In this document: positions 26,200-34,720 of the stretch, in pieces
How positions within the stretch are numbered: position 1 is the first letter of the stretch
How the letters are laid out: each line of letters opens with the position of its first letter
Source: Marisediminitalea alba
GTDB lineage: Bacteria > Pseudomonadota > Gammaproteobacteria > Enterobacterales > Alteromonadaceae
Reading direction: 5' to 3'
DNA length: 50,514 nt
NCBI RefSeq assembly: GCF_002993365.1
Contig: NZ_PVNP01000219.1
Coordinates: forward strand, 1-50,514
Program-made: the position numbers and the translations under genes
The notes under the pieces: generated by a model
Seen by the model: only the letters and a program-made list of their open reading frames with translations
Told to the model about the DNA's origin: nothing
Database searches by the model: none

Positions 26200-26526
26200 T
26201 CAGGCAACGCGGATAGGGATAACATCGTCAGTGATCCCATGCTTTAGCCGGGCCTTTAAACAATCGGCCGAGCCGGCCTCAAATTCCCGGCAGGTTGACG
26301 AGCGTTGTTCATAAATACTGCAACTAACCTGTTTACCAATTTCGCCTGTCAGGGCCACACACCTTGGGTTAGGCTGATTAGTACCTGCCATCGACACCAG
26401 GTTTGGCGAAATTTTAGTAGTCAGTTCGGCCGGAACCGAACCGCCGGCAAACGGGTCGGACTCCGCCCAGTAAAAAGACACCCGAAAGGTGGCGCAACAG
26501 GCACCACAATCCACACAAGACAACAT
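26200..26526 (-). CDS. YkgJ-type CxxCxxCC cysteine-cluster protein (UPF0153)
   Basis: A 108-residue protein with the N-terminal cluster CVDCGACC and later conserved cysteines in PRCVAL, VSCSIYEQRSSTCREFEAG. This is the YkgJ / UPF0153 family, presumed to bind zinc or an Fe-S cluster; function is not known. The start at 26526 is supported by a GGAGC ribosome site; a TTG nine codons earlier is an alternative. It sits alone and reversed between cydC and the pdo operon. Confidence 0.8.
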   Translation of the reverse strand: MLSCVDCGACCATFRVSFYWAESDPFAGGSVPAELTTKISPNLVSMAGTNQPNPRCVALTGEIGKQVSCSIYEQRSSTCREFEAGSADCLKARLKHGITDDVIPIRVA

Positions 26527-26766
26527 ACAAAAACTGCTCCACACAATGTGCAAAACAACCAGTGATTAGCTGGGTTTGCGAGCTAACGCATAAGGATTGG
26601 AAAACGTCATTGTTAAAGCCGGCAGAGGGTACCTGCTCAACAACGTATTTGGCGAATTATGCCATTAAAAGTAAAAAATTCTAAATAATATAAACATTTA
26701 ATAATCAATGGATTAGGTTTTTCTTTGGCGTTGTTATACGCAGTTGTGGATAGCGCCCGGGCCAGC

Positions 26767-26782
26767 TGGCAAAGCTTTTGCT
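26767..26782 (+). promoter_or_regulatory. sigma-54 promoter of the pdo operon
   Basis: TGGCAAAGCTTTTGCT has perfect GG/GC elements with the correct 10-bp gap and a full TTGCT -12 box. It lies 46 bp before the pdo ATG. The rest of 26527-26828 is AT-rich; no full copy of the FisR palindrome was found, only a weak TGGC-N7-GCCA dyad at 26650-26664. Confidence 0.68.
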
Positions 26783-26828
26783 GTATCACACTAAAGACCC
26801 ATTCTATTTTGATACAGAGAGCCGGCAA

Positions 26829-27698
26829 ATGAGCAAAATTCAGATCACGCCATTTTTCCATGAGCCCACGTTTACCGTGGCCTACGTGGTAACTGACCGT
26901 GCCACTAACAGCTGCGCAATTATCGACCCGGTACTCGACTACGACGCCGCAGCCGGGCAGATTTCCCATGAGTTCGCTGACAAAGTTGTCAGTTACGTTG
27001 ACAAAAATGGCTTAACACTCGAGTGGATCCTGGAAACCCACGCCCATGCCGACCACCTCACTGCCGCTCCTTACATCAAGGAAAAGCTCGGCGGGCTGAT
27101 TGGCGTAGGCGATCATATTCGCCGGGTACAATCCACGTTTAAAGCGATTTATAACCTGGAAAGCACGTTTCCCACCGACGGTAGTCAGTTTGACCAGCTG
27201 TTTGTCGACGGGGAAGTAATTACGCTGGGCCACTTAGATATTGAAGTGCTGCATACGCCCGGTCACACCCCGGCTTGTGTGTCTTACTACATAGAAGATG
27301 CGGTGTTTGTGGGCGATACCCTGTTTATGCCGGATTACGGCACGGCCCGGGCGGATTTTCCTAACGGCAGTGCACAAACCCTATATCAGTCCATCCGTAA
27401 AATTCTGGCCCTGCCGGAGGCTACCCGGATGTTTGTAGGGCATGACTATAAGAGCCCTACGCGGGATCACTTCGCCTGGGAAACCTCGGTGATTGAGCAG
27501 CGCCGCAACAATATTCATGTAAAAGATGGCGTCAGCCAGGCCGATTTTGTGGCCATGCGGGAAGCCCGGGATGCCACGTTGGCGGTGCCTAAACTGCTGC
27601 TTCCTGCGATTCAGGTGAATGTCAGAGCGGGCCAGCTGCCGCCGGCAGAAGACAATGGTAAATGTTACCTGAAAATCCCCCTGACGATTAAGTCGTAG
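26829..27698 (+). CDS. pdo: persulfide dioxygenase (ETHE1/Blh-like MBL-fold)
   Basis: A 289-residue MBL-fold non-heme iron dioxygenase that converts glutathione persulfide to sulfite and glutathione. Iron ligands and family marks are visible: THAHADHLTAAPYIKEKLGG, TPGHTPACVSY, VGDTLFMPDYGTARADFP, and FVGHDYKSP. The longer frame to 26778 is rejected because the ATG at 26829 begins the family-typical MSKIQITPFFHEPTFTVAYV. It follows a sigma-54 promoter and is coupled to a TauE exporter and a DUF442 protein. With SQR it makes a full sulfide-to-sulfite route. Confidence 0.92.
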   Translation: MSKIQITPFFHEPTFTVAYVVTDRATNSCAIIDPVLDYDAAAGQISHEFADKVVSYVDKNGLTLEWILETHAHADHLTAAPYIKEKLGGLIGVGDHIRRVQSTFKAIYNLESTFPTDGSQFDQLFVDGEVITLGHLDIEVLHTPGHTPACVSYYIEDAVFVGDTLFMPDYGTARADFPNGSAQTLYQSIRKILALPEATRMFVGHDYKSPTRDHFAWETSVIEQRRNNIHVKDGVSQADFVAMREARDATLAVPKLLLPAIQVNVRAGQLPPAEDNGKCYLKIPLTIKS

Positions 27699-27700
27699 CC

Positions 27701-28477
27701 ATGTTGCTTACCCTTATCGGCGCCATTGTGATTGGCGTGAGTCTTGGCCTGCTTGGCTCTGGTGGTTCGATCCTCACAGTACCGCTACTGACCTATGTAG
27801 TTGAGCGCCCGCCTAAAGTGGCGATTGCGGAATCCCTGTTAATTGTAGGCGGTATTGCCCTGGCAGGGGTATGGCGTCAACAACGGGCTGGTCTGGTGGC
27901 GTGGCAGAAGGTGGTCAGTTTTGGCTTGCCGAGTATGGTTGGTACTTATCTGGGCGCGCAGCTTTCCCAGTACTTCAGTGGTCTGGCGCAGTTGGTGTTG
28001 TTCGCCATCATTATGCTGCTTGCCAGCCGTTTTATGCTTAAGCCCGTTAACATTGCTGCCAGTAATGACGTGTCTCTGGCAAAGCTGGTTCCGGCCGCCA
28101 TGGTGGTGGGCATGATTGCTGGTTTGGTAGGGGTTGGCGGTGGCTTTTTAATTGTACCGGCACTGTTGGCTCTTGGTGGCGTATCTATGCGCCAGGCGGT
28201 GGGCACCAGTCTGGCGATTATTGTGATGCAATCGGTAGTTGGATTTGGCAAATACCTGTATTTGTTCAGCCAGCTTGGAGAACTGCCCTTCGACTTTCAG
28301 CTCATTACGCTAATGGTAATTATCGGCGCAGCCGGCTCCCTGTTCGGTGCAAAGCTTGGCGGGCGGCTACCCCAGCAACAGCTGAAAAAAGGCTTTGGCG
28401 TGATGTTAATTGTGATGGGCAGCTTTATCTTTCTTTCTTCACTACACACGCTGTACTTCGTGGAGGTACCGGTATGA
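27701..28477 (+). CDS. TauE/SafE family sulfite exporter (second copy)
   Basis: A 258-residue membrane protein with about eight hydrophobic helices and the duplicated glycine motifs LLGSGGSILTVPLLTYV and LVGVGGGFLIVPALLAL, which mark TauE/SafE. It begins two bases after the pdo stop and overlaps the next gene by 4 bp. Its place directly after the sulfite-producing dioxygenase makes sulfite export the most likely role (inference). The same gene order is known in bigR/blh-type sulfide detoxification operons. Confidence 0.88.
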   Translation: MLLTLIGAIVIGVSLGLLGSGGSILTVPLLTYVVERPPKVAIAESLLIVGGIALAGVWRQQRAGLVAWQKVVSFGLPSMVGTYLGAQLSQYFSGLAQLVLFAIIMLLASRFMLKPVNIAASNDVSLAKLVPAAMVVGMIAGLVGVGGGFLIVPALLALGGVSMRQAVGTSLAIIVMQSVVGFGKYLYLFSQLGELPFDFQLITLMVIIGAAGSLFGAKLGGRLPQQQLKKGFGVMLIVMGSFIFLSSLHTLYFVEVPV

Positions 28478-28917
28478 ATATTCGCACTATAAATCATCAT
28501 TTTAGCGTTTCAGGACCGTTAACCAAGGACGACTTGTATACCTTAGCCCAGGCAGGCGTTACCACGCTGATAAATGGTCGTCCGGATTTTGATGAGCCCA
28601 ATCAGGTGCCGGATGCCATATTACGAGTATGGGCCCGGGCAGCAGGACTGGAATATAAGTTTTTACCGGTAGTAAGTGGTAACTACAGCATTCAGGACGT
28701 TGCCGAGTTTGGTCGAATTCTGCTGGGCGCTACAGGCCGGGTTCATGCCATCTGTCGAACCGGTACCAGGGTATTGCATTTGTGGGCCCTTGCTCGTTGG
28801 GAGCAGGGGCTTAGTCAGCATGAAATAAAACAGGCCGGCGACCAGGCTGGAGTCGACCTTGATGGCATACTTTTGACATTTCAGAGCCGTACTCGTCAGT
28901 CGCAAAGTCCTCACTGA
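28474..28917 (+). CDS. DUF442 sulfurtransferase-like protein (Blh N-domain type)
   Basis: A 147-residue protein of the DUF442 / phosphatase-fold family. The signature loop ICRTGTRVLHLWA supplies Cys94 in a CX2GXR-like P-loop, comparable to rhodanese or protein tyrosine phosphatase loops. DUF442 is found fused to persulfide dioxygenase in the Blh proteins of Xylella and Agrobacterium, where it is assigned sulfur transfer. Here it is separate and last in the pdo-tauE-DUF442 operon. Confidence 0.85.
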   Translation: MNIRTINHHFSVSGPLTKDDLYTLAQAGVTTLINGRPDFDEPNQVPDAILRVWARAAGLEYKFLPVVSGNYSIQDVAEFGRILLGATGRVHAICRTGTRVLHLWALARWEQGLSQHEIKQAGDQAGVDLDGILLTFQSRTRQSQSPH

Positions 28918-29021
28918 ATAAATTAATAAAATCATTTATTTACGGCCTTATGGGCCAGATGTCCGATAGGCGAAAGGGGCATAATCTGGCATCTTGAGTC
29001 CCTCTTACAGGGATAATTGCT

Positions 29022-30230
29022 ATGTATTTTCAACGTGTTTTCGGGTTCTTAACCACCGGTATCATTGTGATACTGAGTGGCTCTTTCTCTGCTTATCTTC
29101 AGGCTTCAGAAATCGCCGATTTAGCGGCGCTACGCGTGCAGGCTCAACAGCGCGTCGAGCAGAGTTATTCCTCTGACTGGATGGCACATCAAAGCTCGTC
29201 GCTGAGTCGCTGGCTCATCGGCGCGCCGACGCTGGAAGTCTCCGCGCTACAATCTAACCTGGCAACCGGTACCGATGAGCTTGAAGTACGGCTCGGTGTG
29301 CAATTACAGCGCCCGGATAATCTGGATTTATTTGATCAGATGGAACAAACCAATCAGGCCATCATGGTTGCCCGGCAGCGTCAGCAGGCTCTGCTGATTT
29401 CCGGGCTGGTGAGACAGCGTGCCTGGGATGCTGCCATGGCGCGTCAGCAGGTTAACGCCCTGAGTGATAAGCAGGTGTGGCTGTCCCGGCTGGGCACTCA
29501 GTTAACCGAGCGGTTTAACGCAGGCGAATTATCCCGCTTAGCCTATTTGCAGTGGCAACAGCAGCAGCTCGATGTGCAGCAAGCACTGGTTAATGCCAAA
29601 GCGGAACTGGCAGGTGCAATGCGAGCTTACACCGAGCTCACCGGCGCCTATACCTTACCTGCTAATATGACAGAAACGGTACCCGATAGTCTCGACGCTG
29701 CGCTTAACAGCCACCCCGAACTGAAACTCCTGAGCTTACAAAAGCAATACGCCGCAGCGGCCTATCAGTATGGCCGGCAAAGTCAGAGCAACTGGGATGT
29801 TGCGCTGGTGGCGCGCCGCTTACAAAGCGTGATGGGCGACGAAAATCAGGTAGGTATTGCGGTAGGCATCCCGCTGGCCCTTGAGATGCCTGCCAACCCG
29901 CAGGATCTGCAGGCCTGGCAGCAAACCGATTTGGCACTTTCACAATCGCTGATGAACCTGCGAATTACCTTGCAACAGCAGGTCAGTACCAATTTGGCCA
30001 GTCTGACATCGCTGGAAGAGCAAATTGCTATTGGCGAGCAGCAGGTTGCCATAGGTGAGCAAATTGTTGAGCAACTGGCGCAGCTAAAGCAGAGCAGCGA
30101 GCTGGAGCAAAGCAACTGGCTGCAATCGTTGCTGGAACAGCGCGACCGCACCTATCAACTGGACCAGCTCAAACTTTCTCAGCAACAACGGGTTGCTCAA
30201 ATTAATCAACTGGCAGGGCAAGTGCTATGA
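29022..30230 (+). CDS. TolC-type outer-membrane efflux protein of an HME-RND system
   Basis: A 402-residue predicted outer-membrane factor. The N-terminus (MYFQRVFGFLTTGIIVILSG) is a signal peptide. The rest is dominated by long, Gln/Ala/Leu-rich helices (QLDVQQALVNAKAELAGAM and ASLTSLEEQIAIGEQQ), the duplicated coiled-coil hairpins of TolC/CusC-type proteins. It is shorter than most (about 450). It leads a four-gene operon, overlapping the adaptor gene by 4 bp. A small dyad (TCCCT/AGGGA) sits just before the ribosome site; its meaning is unknown. Confidence 0.82.
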   Translation: MYFQRVFGFLTTGIIVILSGSFSAYLQASEIADLAALRVQAQQRVEQSYSSDWMAHQSSSLSRWLIGAPTLEVSALQSNLATGTDELEVRLGVQLQRPDNLDLFDQMEQTNQAIMVARQRQQALLISGLVRQRAWDAAMARQQVNALSDKQVWLSRLGTQLTERFNAGELSRLAYLQWQQQQLDVQQALVNAKAELAGAMRAYTELTGAYTLPANMTETVPDSLDAALNSHPELKLLSLQKQYAAAAYQYGRQSQSNWDVALVARRLQSVMGDENQVGIAVGIPLALEMPANPQDLQAWQQTDLALSQSLMNLRITLQQQVSTNLASLTSLEEQIAIGEQQVAIGEQIVEQLAQLKQSSELEQSNWLQSLLEQRDRTYQLDQLKLSQQQRVAQINQLAGQVL

Positions 30231-31252
30231 AATCGTTTTTCTCTTTTCTTTTGTTAGTGCTGACAGTTTCTACTGCAACAGCGCAAAACCAGCGGATCTC
30301 CCTTGAATCTCTGGGGCGCCTGTCACTCAAATTTGCAGCGCCGCAGATTGTGCCTGCTGTGCCAACACCGGCAGTAAGCGGTGAAGTAAGCTATCTGCCG
30401 GGCAATGGTTATCAACTGGTATTGCCATTTCGGGTATTACAGCAGCAATACCTGGTAGCGCCACAAGCCTCTGTGGCGGCCAATACCCCGCTGGTTAAAT
30501 TAACCGGCAGCGAGGTTCATCATTTCTACGAAATGCTCAAAGCCCAAAAAGAGATTTACCGTCAGGCTGAGCAGCGTTATCAGCAAAACTTACCGTTATT
30601 TAACAGCAAGTCCATTAACCAGCAAACCTGGCAGTCGATTACCGATCACTATTTTGCCAGCAAGCTTGAACTGGGCCATCTTGAACATGCCGAAGAGTTG
30701 TTACAACGGGCCAATGATGAAGATTCCGCGTTACTGACCGCGCCTGTTGCCGGCGTGTTTATACCGGCTGGTGAACAACTCGATAACGAAGCGTTTGTGT
30801 ATGGTGAGGTGATTGAACAAAGCGCTTTGCGCTTAAGAGTGCAACTGCCATCCGAGCTTGCTGATAAGGTCTCGGCATTAACAATGGGCACTTGTCATCT
30901 GGACGTAGCCTATCGCGAACGCTTAAGCAGTGGTCTTGTCAGCCGGTTGTGGAGCGCCCCGGTTACCGGCAATGCCGACTGTGCGCTGAGTTTTGCTGAT
31001 GCGGTTATGGTAACGCCGGTTATTGAACAGGCCGGCCTTGCTGTGCCTGCCTCAAGCGTTTATTTCTTTGAAGGTGAGTATTATGTCTTGGCGAAAGAGG
31101 GCGCTGAGTTAGTGCCGGTGGCGGTCACCGTGCTGGGACGCCATGATGGTCAACTGCTGATTGCCGATAGTGAACAGCTTAAGAACGCGCAGGTACTCAC
31201 CTCGTCGGTGAGTGCGGTACAAGGCATTTTACTGGGTCTGGGAGGCGAATAG
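30227..31252 (+). CDS. periplasmic membrane-fusion (adaptor) protein of an HME-RND pump
   Basis: A 341-residue HlyD/CusB-like adaptor. Signal peptide MKSFFSFLLLVLTVSTATAQ; a lipoyl-like half around LVLPFRVLQQQYLVAPQASV, a helical hairpin about residues 95-160, the second lipoyl half LLTAPVAGVFIPAGEQL, then beta-barrel and C-terminal domains. It bridges the inner-membrane pump and the outer-membrane factor. It lacks an obvious His/Met-rich metal-binding extension. Directly abuts the pump gene. Confidence 0.83.
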   Translation: MKSFFSFLLLVLTVSTATAQNQRISLESLGRLSLKFAAPQIVPAVPTPAVSGEVSYLPGNGYQLVLPFRVLQQQYLVAPQASVAANTPLVKLTGSEVHHFYEMLKAQKEIYRQAEQRYQQNLPLFNSKSINQQTWQSITDHYFASKLELGHLEHAEELLQRANDEDSALLTAPVAGVFIPAGEQLDNEAFVYGEVIEQSALRLRVQLPSELADKVSALTMGTCHLDVAYRERLSSGLVSRLWSAPVTGNADCALSFADAVMVTPVIEQAGLAVPASSVYFFEGEYYVLAKEGAELVPVAVTVLGRHDGQLLIADSEQLKNAQVLTSSVSAVQGILLGLGGE

Positions 31253-34200
31253 ATGATTGCCCGCTGGATCCAATTTTCCCTAAGTCAGCGCATTTTCGTG
31301 CTGGCGATGTTCGCTGTAGCCCTGACAGCCGGGGTCAGTGCGTGGTTGAAACTGCCGGTAGATGCGTTTCCGGATATTTCCCCTACACAGGTTAACGTGA
31401 TTATTAAAGCGCCGGGTATGACCGCCGAAGAAATTGAGGCGCAAATTACCCAGCCACTGGAAACCGAATTGCTGGGGATCCCAGATAAAGCGGTACTGCG
31501 TTCAACCACCAAATATGCCATTACCTCTATTACCCTGGATTTTGTGGAAGGTACCGACATTTACTGGGCCCGCCAGCAGGTTGCAGAACGTCTGAATAAT
31601 CTGTGGAGCGAGTTACCACCCACGGTAGACGGCGGTATTGCGCCAATGAGTACGCCGCTTAGCGAAATGTTTATGCTGACCCTGGAAAACCCTAACCTGT
31701 CGCTCATGGAGCGTAAGCATTTACTGGACTGGCAAATCAGACCTGCGCTGCGCACCGTTGCCGGTGTAGCAGAGGTAAATGTATTGGGTGGCTATACCAA
31801 AACTGTGCAGTTCACTCCGGATGTGCAGCGGATGAGTGCTTTGGGACTCACCCTGCCTGACGTGGCCGACGCGCTTACCCGATCTAATATCAATGGAAGC
31901 ATTGGCCGCATAGAGGTGGGCAATGACACACTAATTGTGCGTAGCGAAGGGCGTTTCACTCAGTTGGAAGACGTGGCAGAACGGGTGGTTGCGATTAAAG
32001 AGGGCAGCGCTATAAGACTCGACGACATAGGCCGGTTGTCAGTAGGCAGTTTGGCCCGCTATGGTGGGGTGACTAAAGACGGTAAGGAAACCACCGAAGC
32101 GTTAATTGTCGCGCTCAAAAACAGCAATACCGCTGAGGTGGTGGAAGCGGTACAGGCAAAGCTTGCGCAAATTAAGCCCGGCTTACCTGCAGGGACCGAG
32201 GTAAATGTGTTTTATAACCGCAAAAACCTGATCGATACCGCGGTGGGAACCATCACCAGTGCGCTTGGCCAGGCAATTGTGATTGTTGTAGTGCTGCTGG
32301 CGGTGTTTCTTGGTCAGATTGGCGCGTCGTTTGTGGTGGCCTGTGTGATCCCGGTGGCAGTACTCATCACCTTTTATCTGATGAGCGTGACTAATCTCAC
32401 CGCTAACCTCATGAGCCTGGGCGGGTTGGTGATTGCCATTGGCATGCTGGTCGATGCCTCGGTAGTGGTGGTGGAAAATATTGTTTCGCAGCTCTCCCGT
32501 GGCGTGCCTTTGCCAAGGCTGCATGTGATCTATCGTTCTGCTAAAGCGGTTGCCACGCCGGTCATTGCCGGTACGCTGATAGTGCTGGTGGTCTTTACGC
32601 CACTGCTAACCCTGACCGGTCTTGAGGGCAAATTATTCAGTCCGGTGGCCATGACGATCATGTTTGCTATGGCGGTAGCGCTGGTAAGTGCTTTTACCAT
32701 TATTCCGGTGCTGGCGTCTTTCTTTGTTAGCAAAGCGCCGCAGCAACTGCCGGGTTATTTACAGGCATTACAAAACGGCTTTGAAAGCGCTTTGCGAAAA
32801 GCCATTGCGGTACCCAAAACCCTGTTTATTGCAATGGCGGTAACCCTGGCCCTCACCGTACTGGCCTTTACACAGTTAGGTAAAACCTTTATGCCAACCC
32901 TGGATGAGGGTGACCTGATTGTGCAACTGGAAAAATCACCGACGCTGTCGCTAACAGCTTCTTTAGCGCTGGATAAACAAATTGAAGAGGCATTACTTGC
33001 CGAAATCCCCGAGATTAAGCAAATTGTGGCGCGCACCGGCTCGGACGAGCTGGGGCTTGATCCCATGAGCCTGAATGAAACCGATGTGTTTATGCAACTT
33101 GCCCCCACCGATGAATGGCGCTTCGACACCAAGGCCGAACTGGCCAACGCTATTCGTGAGGTATTAAAGGGCTTCCCCGGTATTAACTACGGCTTCACCC
33201 AGCCGATTCAAATGCGCGTATCCGAAATGCTTACCGGCAGTACCGGCATGGTAAGCATCAAAATCTTTGGTGATGACATTGCCCGTCTCACGGAAGTGGC
33301 CAGTGAGGTCGCGAACGTAACGGAAAGCGTGCAGGGCGCAGTAGACGTAAACAAAACGCTGATGGAAGGCGGTGACTATTTACGCATTAAGCCGAAAATG
33401 GATATCGCACTGAGGTTTGATATGTCGCTCACCGAGCTGTCTGACTATTTACAAATGCAAGTGAACGGTGTGCAGGTTACCGACATCATTAACGGCCGCA
33501 TCGTTACGCCGCTGATGTTCTCTAATCAGCGTGAGGGTATTGCGGCAATCGGCAGCGATATTGAACTGGCCAACCTGTCAATCCAGCTACCCGATGGCAC
33601 CTTGCTGGCGTTATCTCAGGTGGCAGAGCTTGAACGGGTTGAAGGCCCTGCGGTGATTGAGCGGGAAGATGCCTTACGGTATGTGATGGTGAGTGCCAAT
33701 GTAGAAAATCGCGACCTGGCGTCTTTTGTTGAAGAAGTGGCAGAAGAGGTGAGAAACAGTGTGTCTCTACCTACTGGCTACACGGTAAGCTATGGCGGCG
33801 AGTTTGAAAATCAGATCCGTGCAACCAATAACCTGCTGACCATCATTCCGTTAGTGCTGGGCGTTATCCTGATTATCCTGTTTACCCAGCTGAAAGAGCT
33901 GAAACTGGCGCTGCTGATCCTGGCCAATATCCCGTTTGCACTGGTAGGTGGTGTGTTTGCGCTGTGGTTTACCGGTGAATACCTGTCGGTACCAGCCTCA
34001 GTTGGATTTATTGCGCTGCTTGGCGTGGCGGTACTCAATGGGGTGGTGATGTTGTCGCATTTTCAGCAGTTGGCGAAGCTGGCGGGTGATTTTAAAGAGC
34101 ACATCATCCAGGGCGCAAAAGACCGCCTGCGGCCTATCCTGATGACGGCAACCACGGCTATCTTTGGCTTAATGCCACTGGCCTTTGCTACCGGTCCGGG

Positions 34201-34321
34201 CTCTGAAATCCAAAAGCCACTGGCCATTGTGGTGATTGGCGGCCTGCTTTCCTCTACCCTGGTCACACTTATCATTCTGCCGATTCTGTATTTCACTCTG
34301 GAGCGCAAACATCATGACTGA
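31253..34321 (+). CDS. heavy-metal efflux (HME) RND pump, CusA/CzcA family
   Basis: A 1022-residue proton-driven inner-membrane pump with 12 helices and two large periplasmic loops. Family features: ARWIQFSLSQRIFVLAMFA, LPVDAFPDISPTQV, TM4 block AIGMLVDASVVVVENIV with Asp401 and Glu408 for proton relay, and ALLGVAVLNGVVMLS. The first acidic position of CzcA-type TM4 (DFG..VD) is an Ala here (VIAIGMLVD), closer to the CusA pattern, but metal specificity cannot be settled by eye. It abuts the adaptor gene and overlaps the DUF3240 gene by 8 bp. Confidence 0.92.
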   Translation: MIARWIQFSLSQRIFVLAMFAVALTAGVSAWLKLPVDAFPDISPTQVNVIIKAPGMTAEEIEAQITQPLETELLGIPDKAVLRSTTKYAITSITLDFVEGTDIYWARQQVAERLNNLWSELPPTVDGGIAPMSTPLSEMFMLTLENPNLSLMERKHLLDWQIRPALRTVAGVAEVNVLGGYTKTVQFTPDVQRMSALGLTLPDVADALTRSNINGSIGRIEVGNDTLIVRSEGRFTQLEDVAERVVAIKEGSAIRLDDIGRLSVGSLARYGGVTKDGKETTEALIVALKNSNTAEVVEAVQAKLAQIKPGLPAGTEVNVFYNRKNLIDTAVGTITSALGQAIVIVVVLLAVFLGQIGASFVVACVIPVAVLITFYLMSVTNLTANLMSLGGLVIAIGMLVDASVVVVENIVSQLSRGVPLPRLHVIYRSAKAVATPVIAGTLIVLVVFTPLLTLTGLEGKLFSPVAMTIMFAMAVALVSAFTIIPVLASFFVSKAPQQLPGYLQALQNGFESALRKAIAVPKTLFIAMAVTLALTVLAFTQLGKTFMPTLDEGDLIVQLEKSPTLSLTASLALDKQIEEALLAEIPEIKQIVARTGSDELGLDPMSLNETDVFMQLAPTDEWRFDTKAELANAIREVLKGFPGINYGFTQPIQMRVSEMLTGSTGMVSIKIFGDDIARLTEVASEVANVTESVQGAVDVNKTLMEGGDYLRIKPKMDIALRFDMSLTELSDYLQMQVNGVQVTDIINGRIVTPLMFSNQREGIAAIGSDIELANLSIQLPDGTLLALSQVAELERVEGPAVIEREDALRYVMVSANVENRDLASFVEEVAEEVRNSVSLPTGYTVSYGGEFENQIRATNNLLTIIPLVLGVILIILFTQLKELKLALLILANIPFALVGGVFALWFTGEYLSVPASVGFIALLGVAVLNGVVMLSHFQQLAKLAGDFKEHIIQGAKDRLRPILMTATTAIFGLMPLAFATGPGSEIQKPLAIVVIGGLLSSTLVTLIILPILYFTLERKHHD

Positions 34322-34616
34322 ACAATGCATTTTTAGCTGCTTTGTGGATCCTGAGACCGTTGATAACGTGGTGGATTGTTTATTGTGCCAGCCGTTTGTT
34401 GGCGGGTTTTCCATGCATGGTATTGAAGGCTACAGCAAGGAACACGCTAATTATACGGTGAGTGAGCAGGTAGCCGGGCATCGCTCGGTGTGCAGAATTG
34501 ATATTCGCCTGCAGCATAAAGATCTGGATAGTTTAACGGCTGCTCTGGCGGCATTATCGTTACAGCACCGTATTCGCTACTGGGTTACACCGGTGATTGA
34601 TAGCGGCATTATTTAG
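34314..34616 (+). CDS. DUF3240 family protein linked to metal efflux
   Basis: A 100-residue small protein beginning MTEQCIFSCFVDPETVDNVV. It belongs to the DUF3240 family, which is repeatedly found after HME-RND genes; its fold is PII/ACT-like and its role is unknown. The ATG lies inside the pump gene's last codons, so translation is coupled. It contains several Cys and His (CLLCQPF, HRSVCRID) that might bind metal, which is speculation. Confidence 0.78.
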   Translation: MTEQCIFSCFVDPETVDNVVDCLLCQPFVGGFSMHGIEGYSKEHANYTVSEQVAGHRSVCRIDIRLQHKDLDSLTAALAALSLQHRIRYWVTPVIDSGII

Positions 34617-34720
34617 TCAGCCGCTGTGGCCTGGTCACCGCCATTACTTATTTCAAAGCTTAAGCTTGTCTTAAGAAAACTCAGGTAGCTTATTGTGAAA
34701 ACAATAACATGTGGTGAGTT

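Noticed and set aside
26974..26991. CTGACAA-AG-TTGTCAG dyad inside pdo, reminiscent of the FisR palindrome
   Set aside because: The half-sites are in the opposite arrangement, it lies in coding sequence downstream of the promoter, and the core AAATTT is absent.
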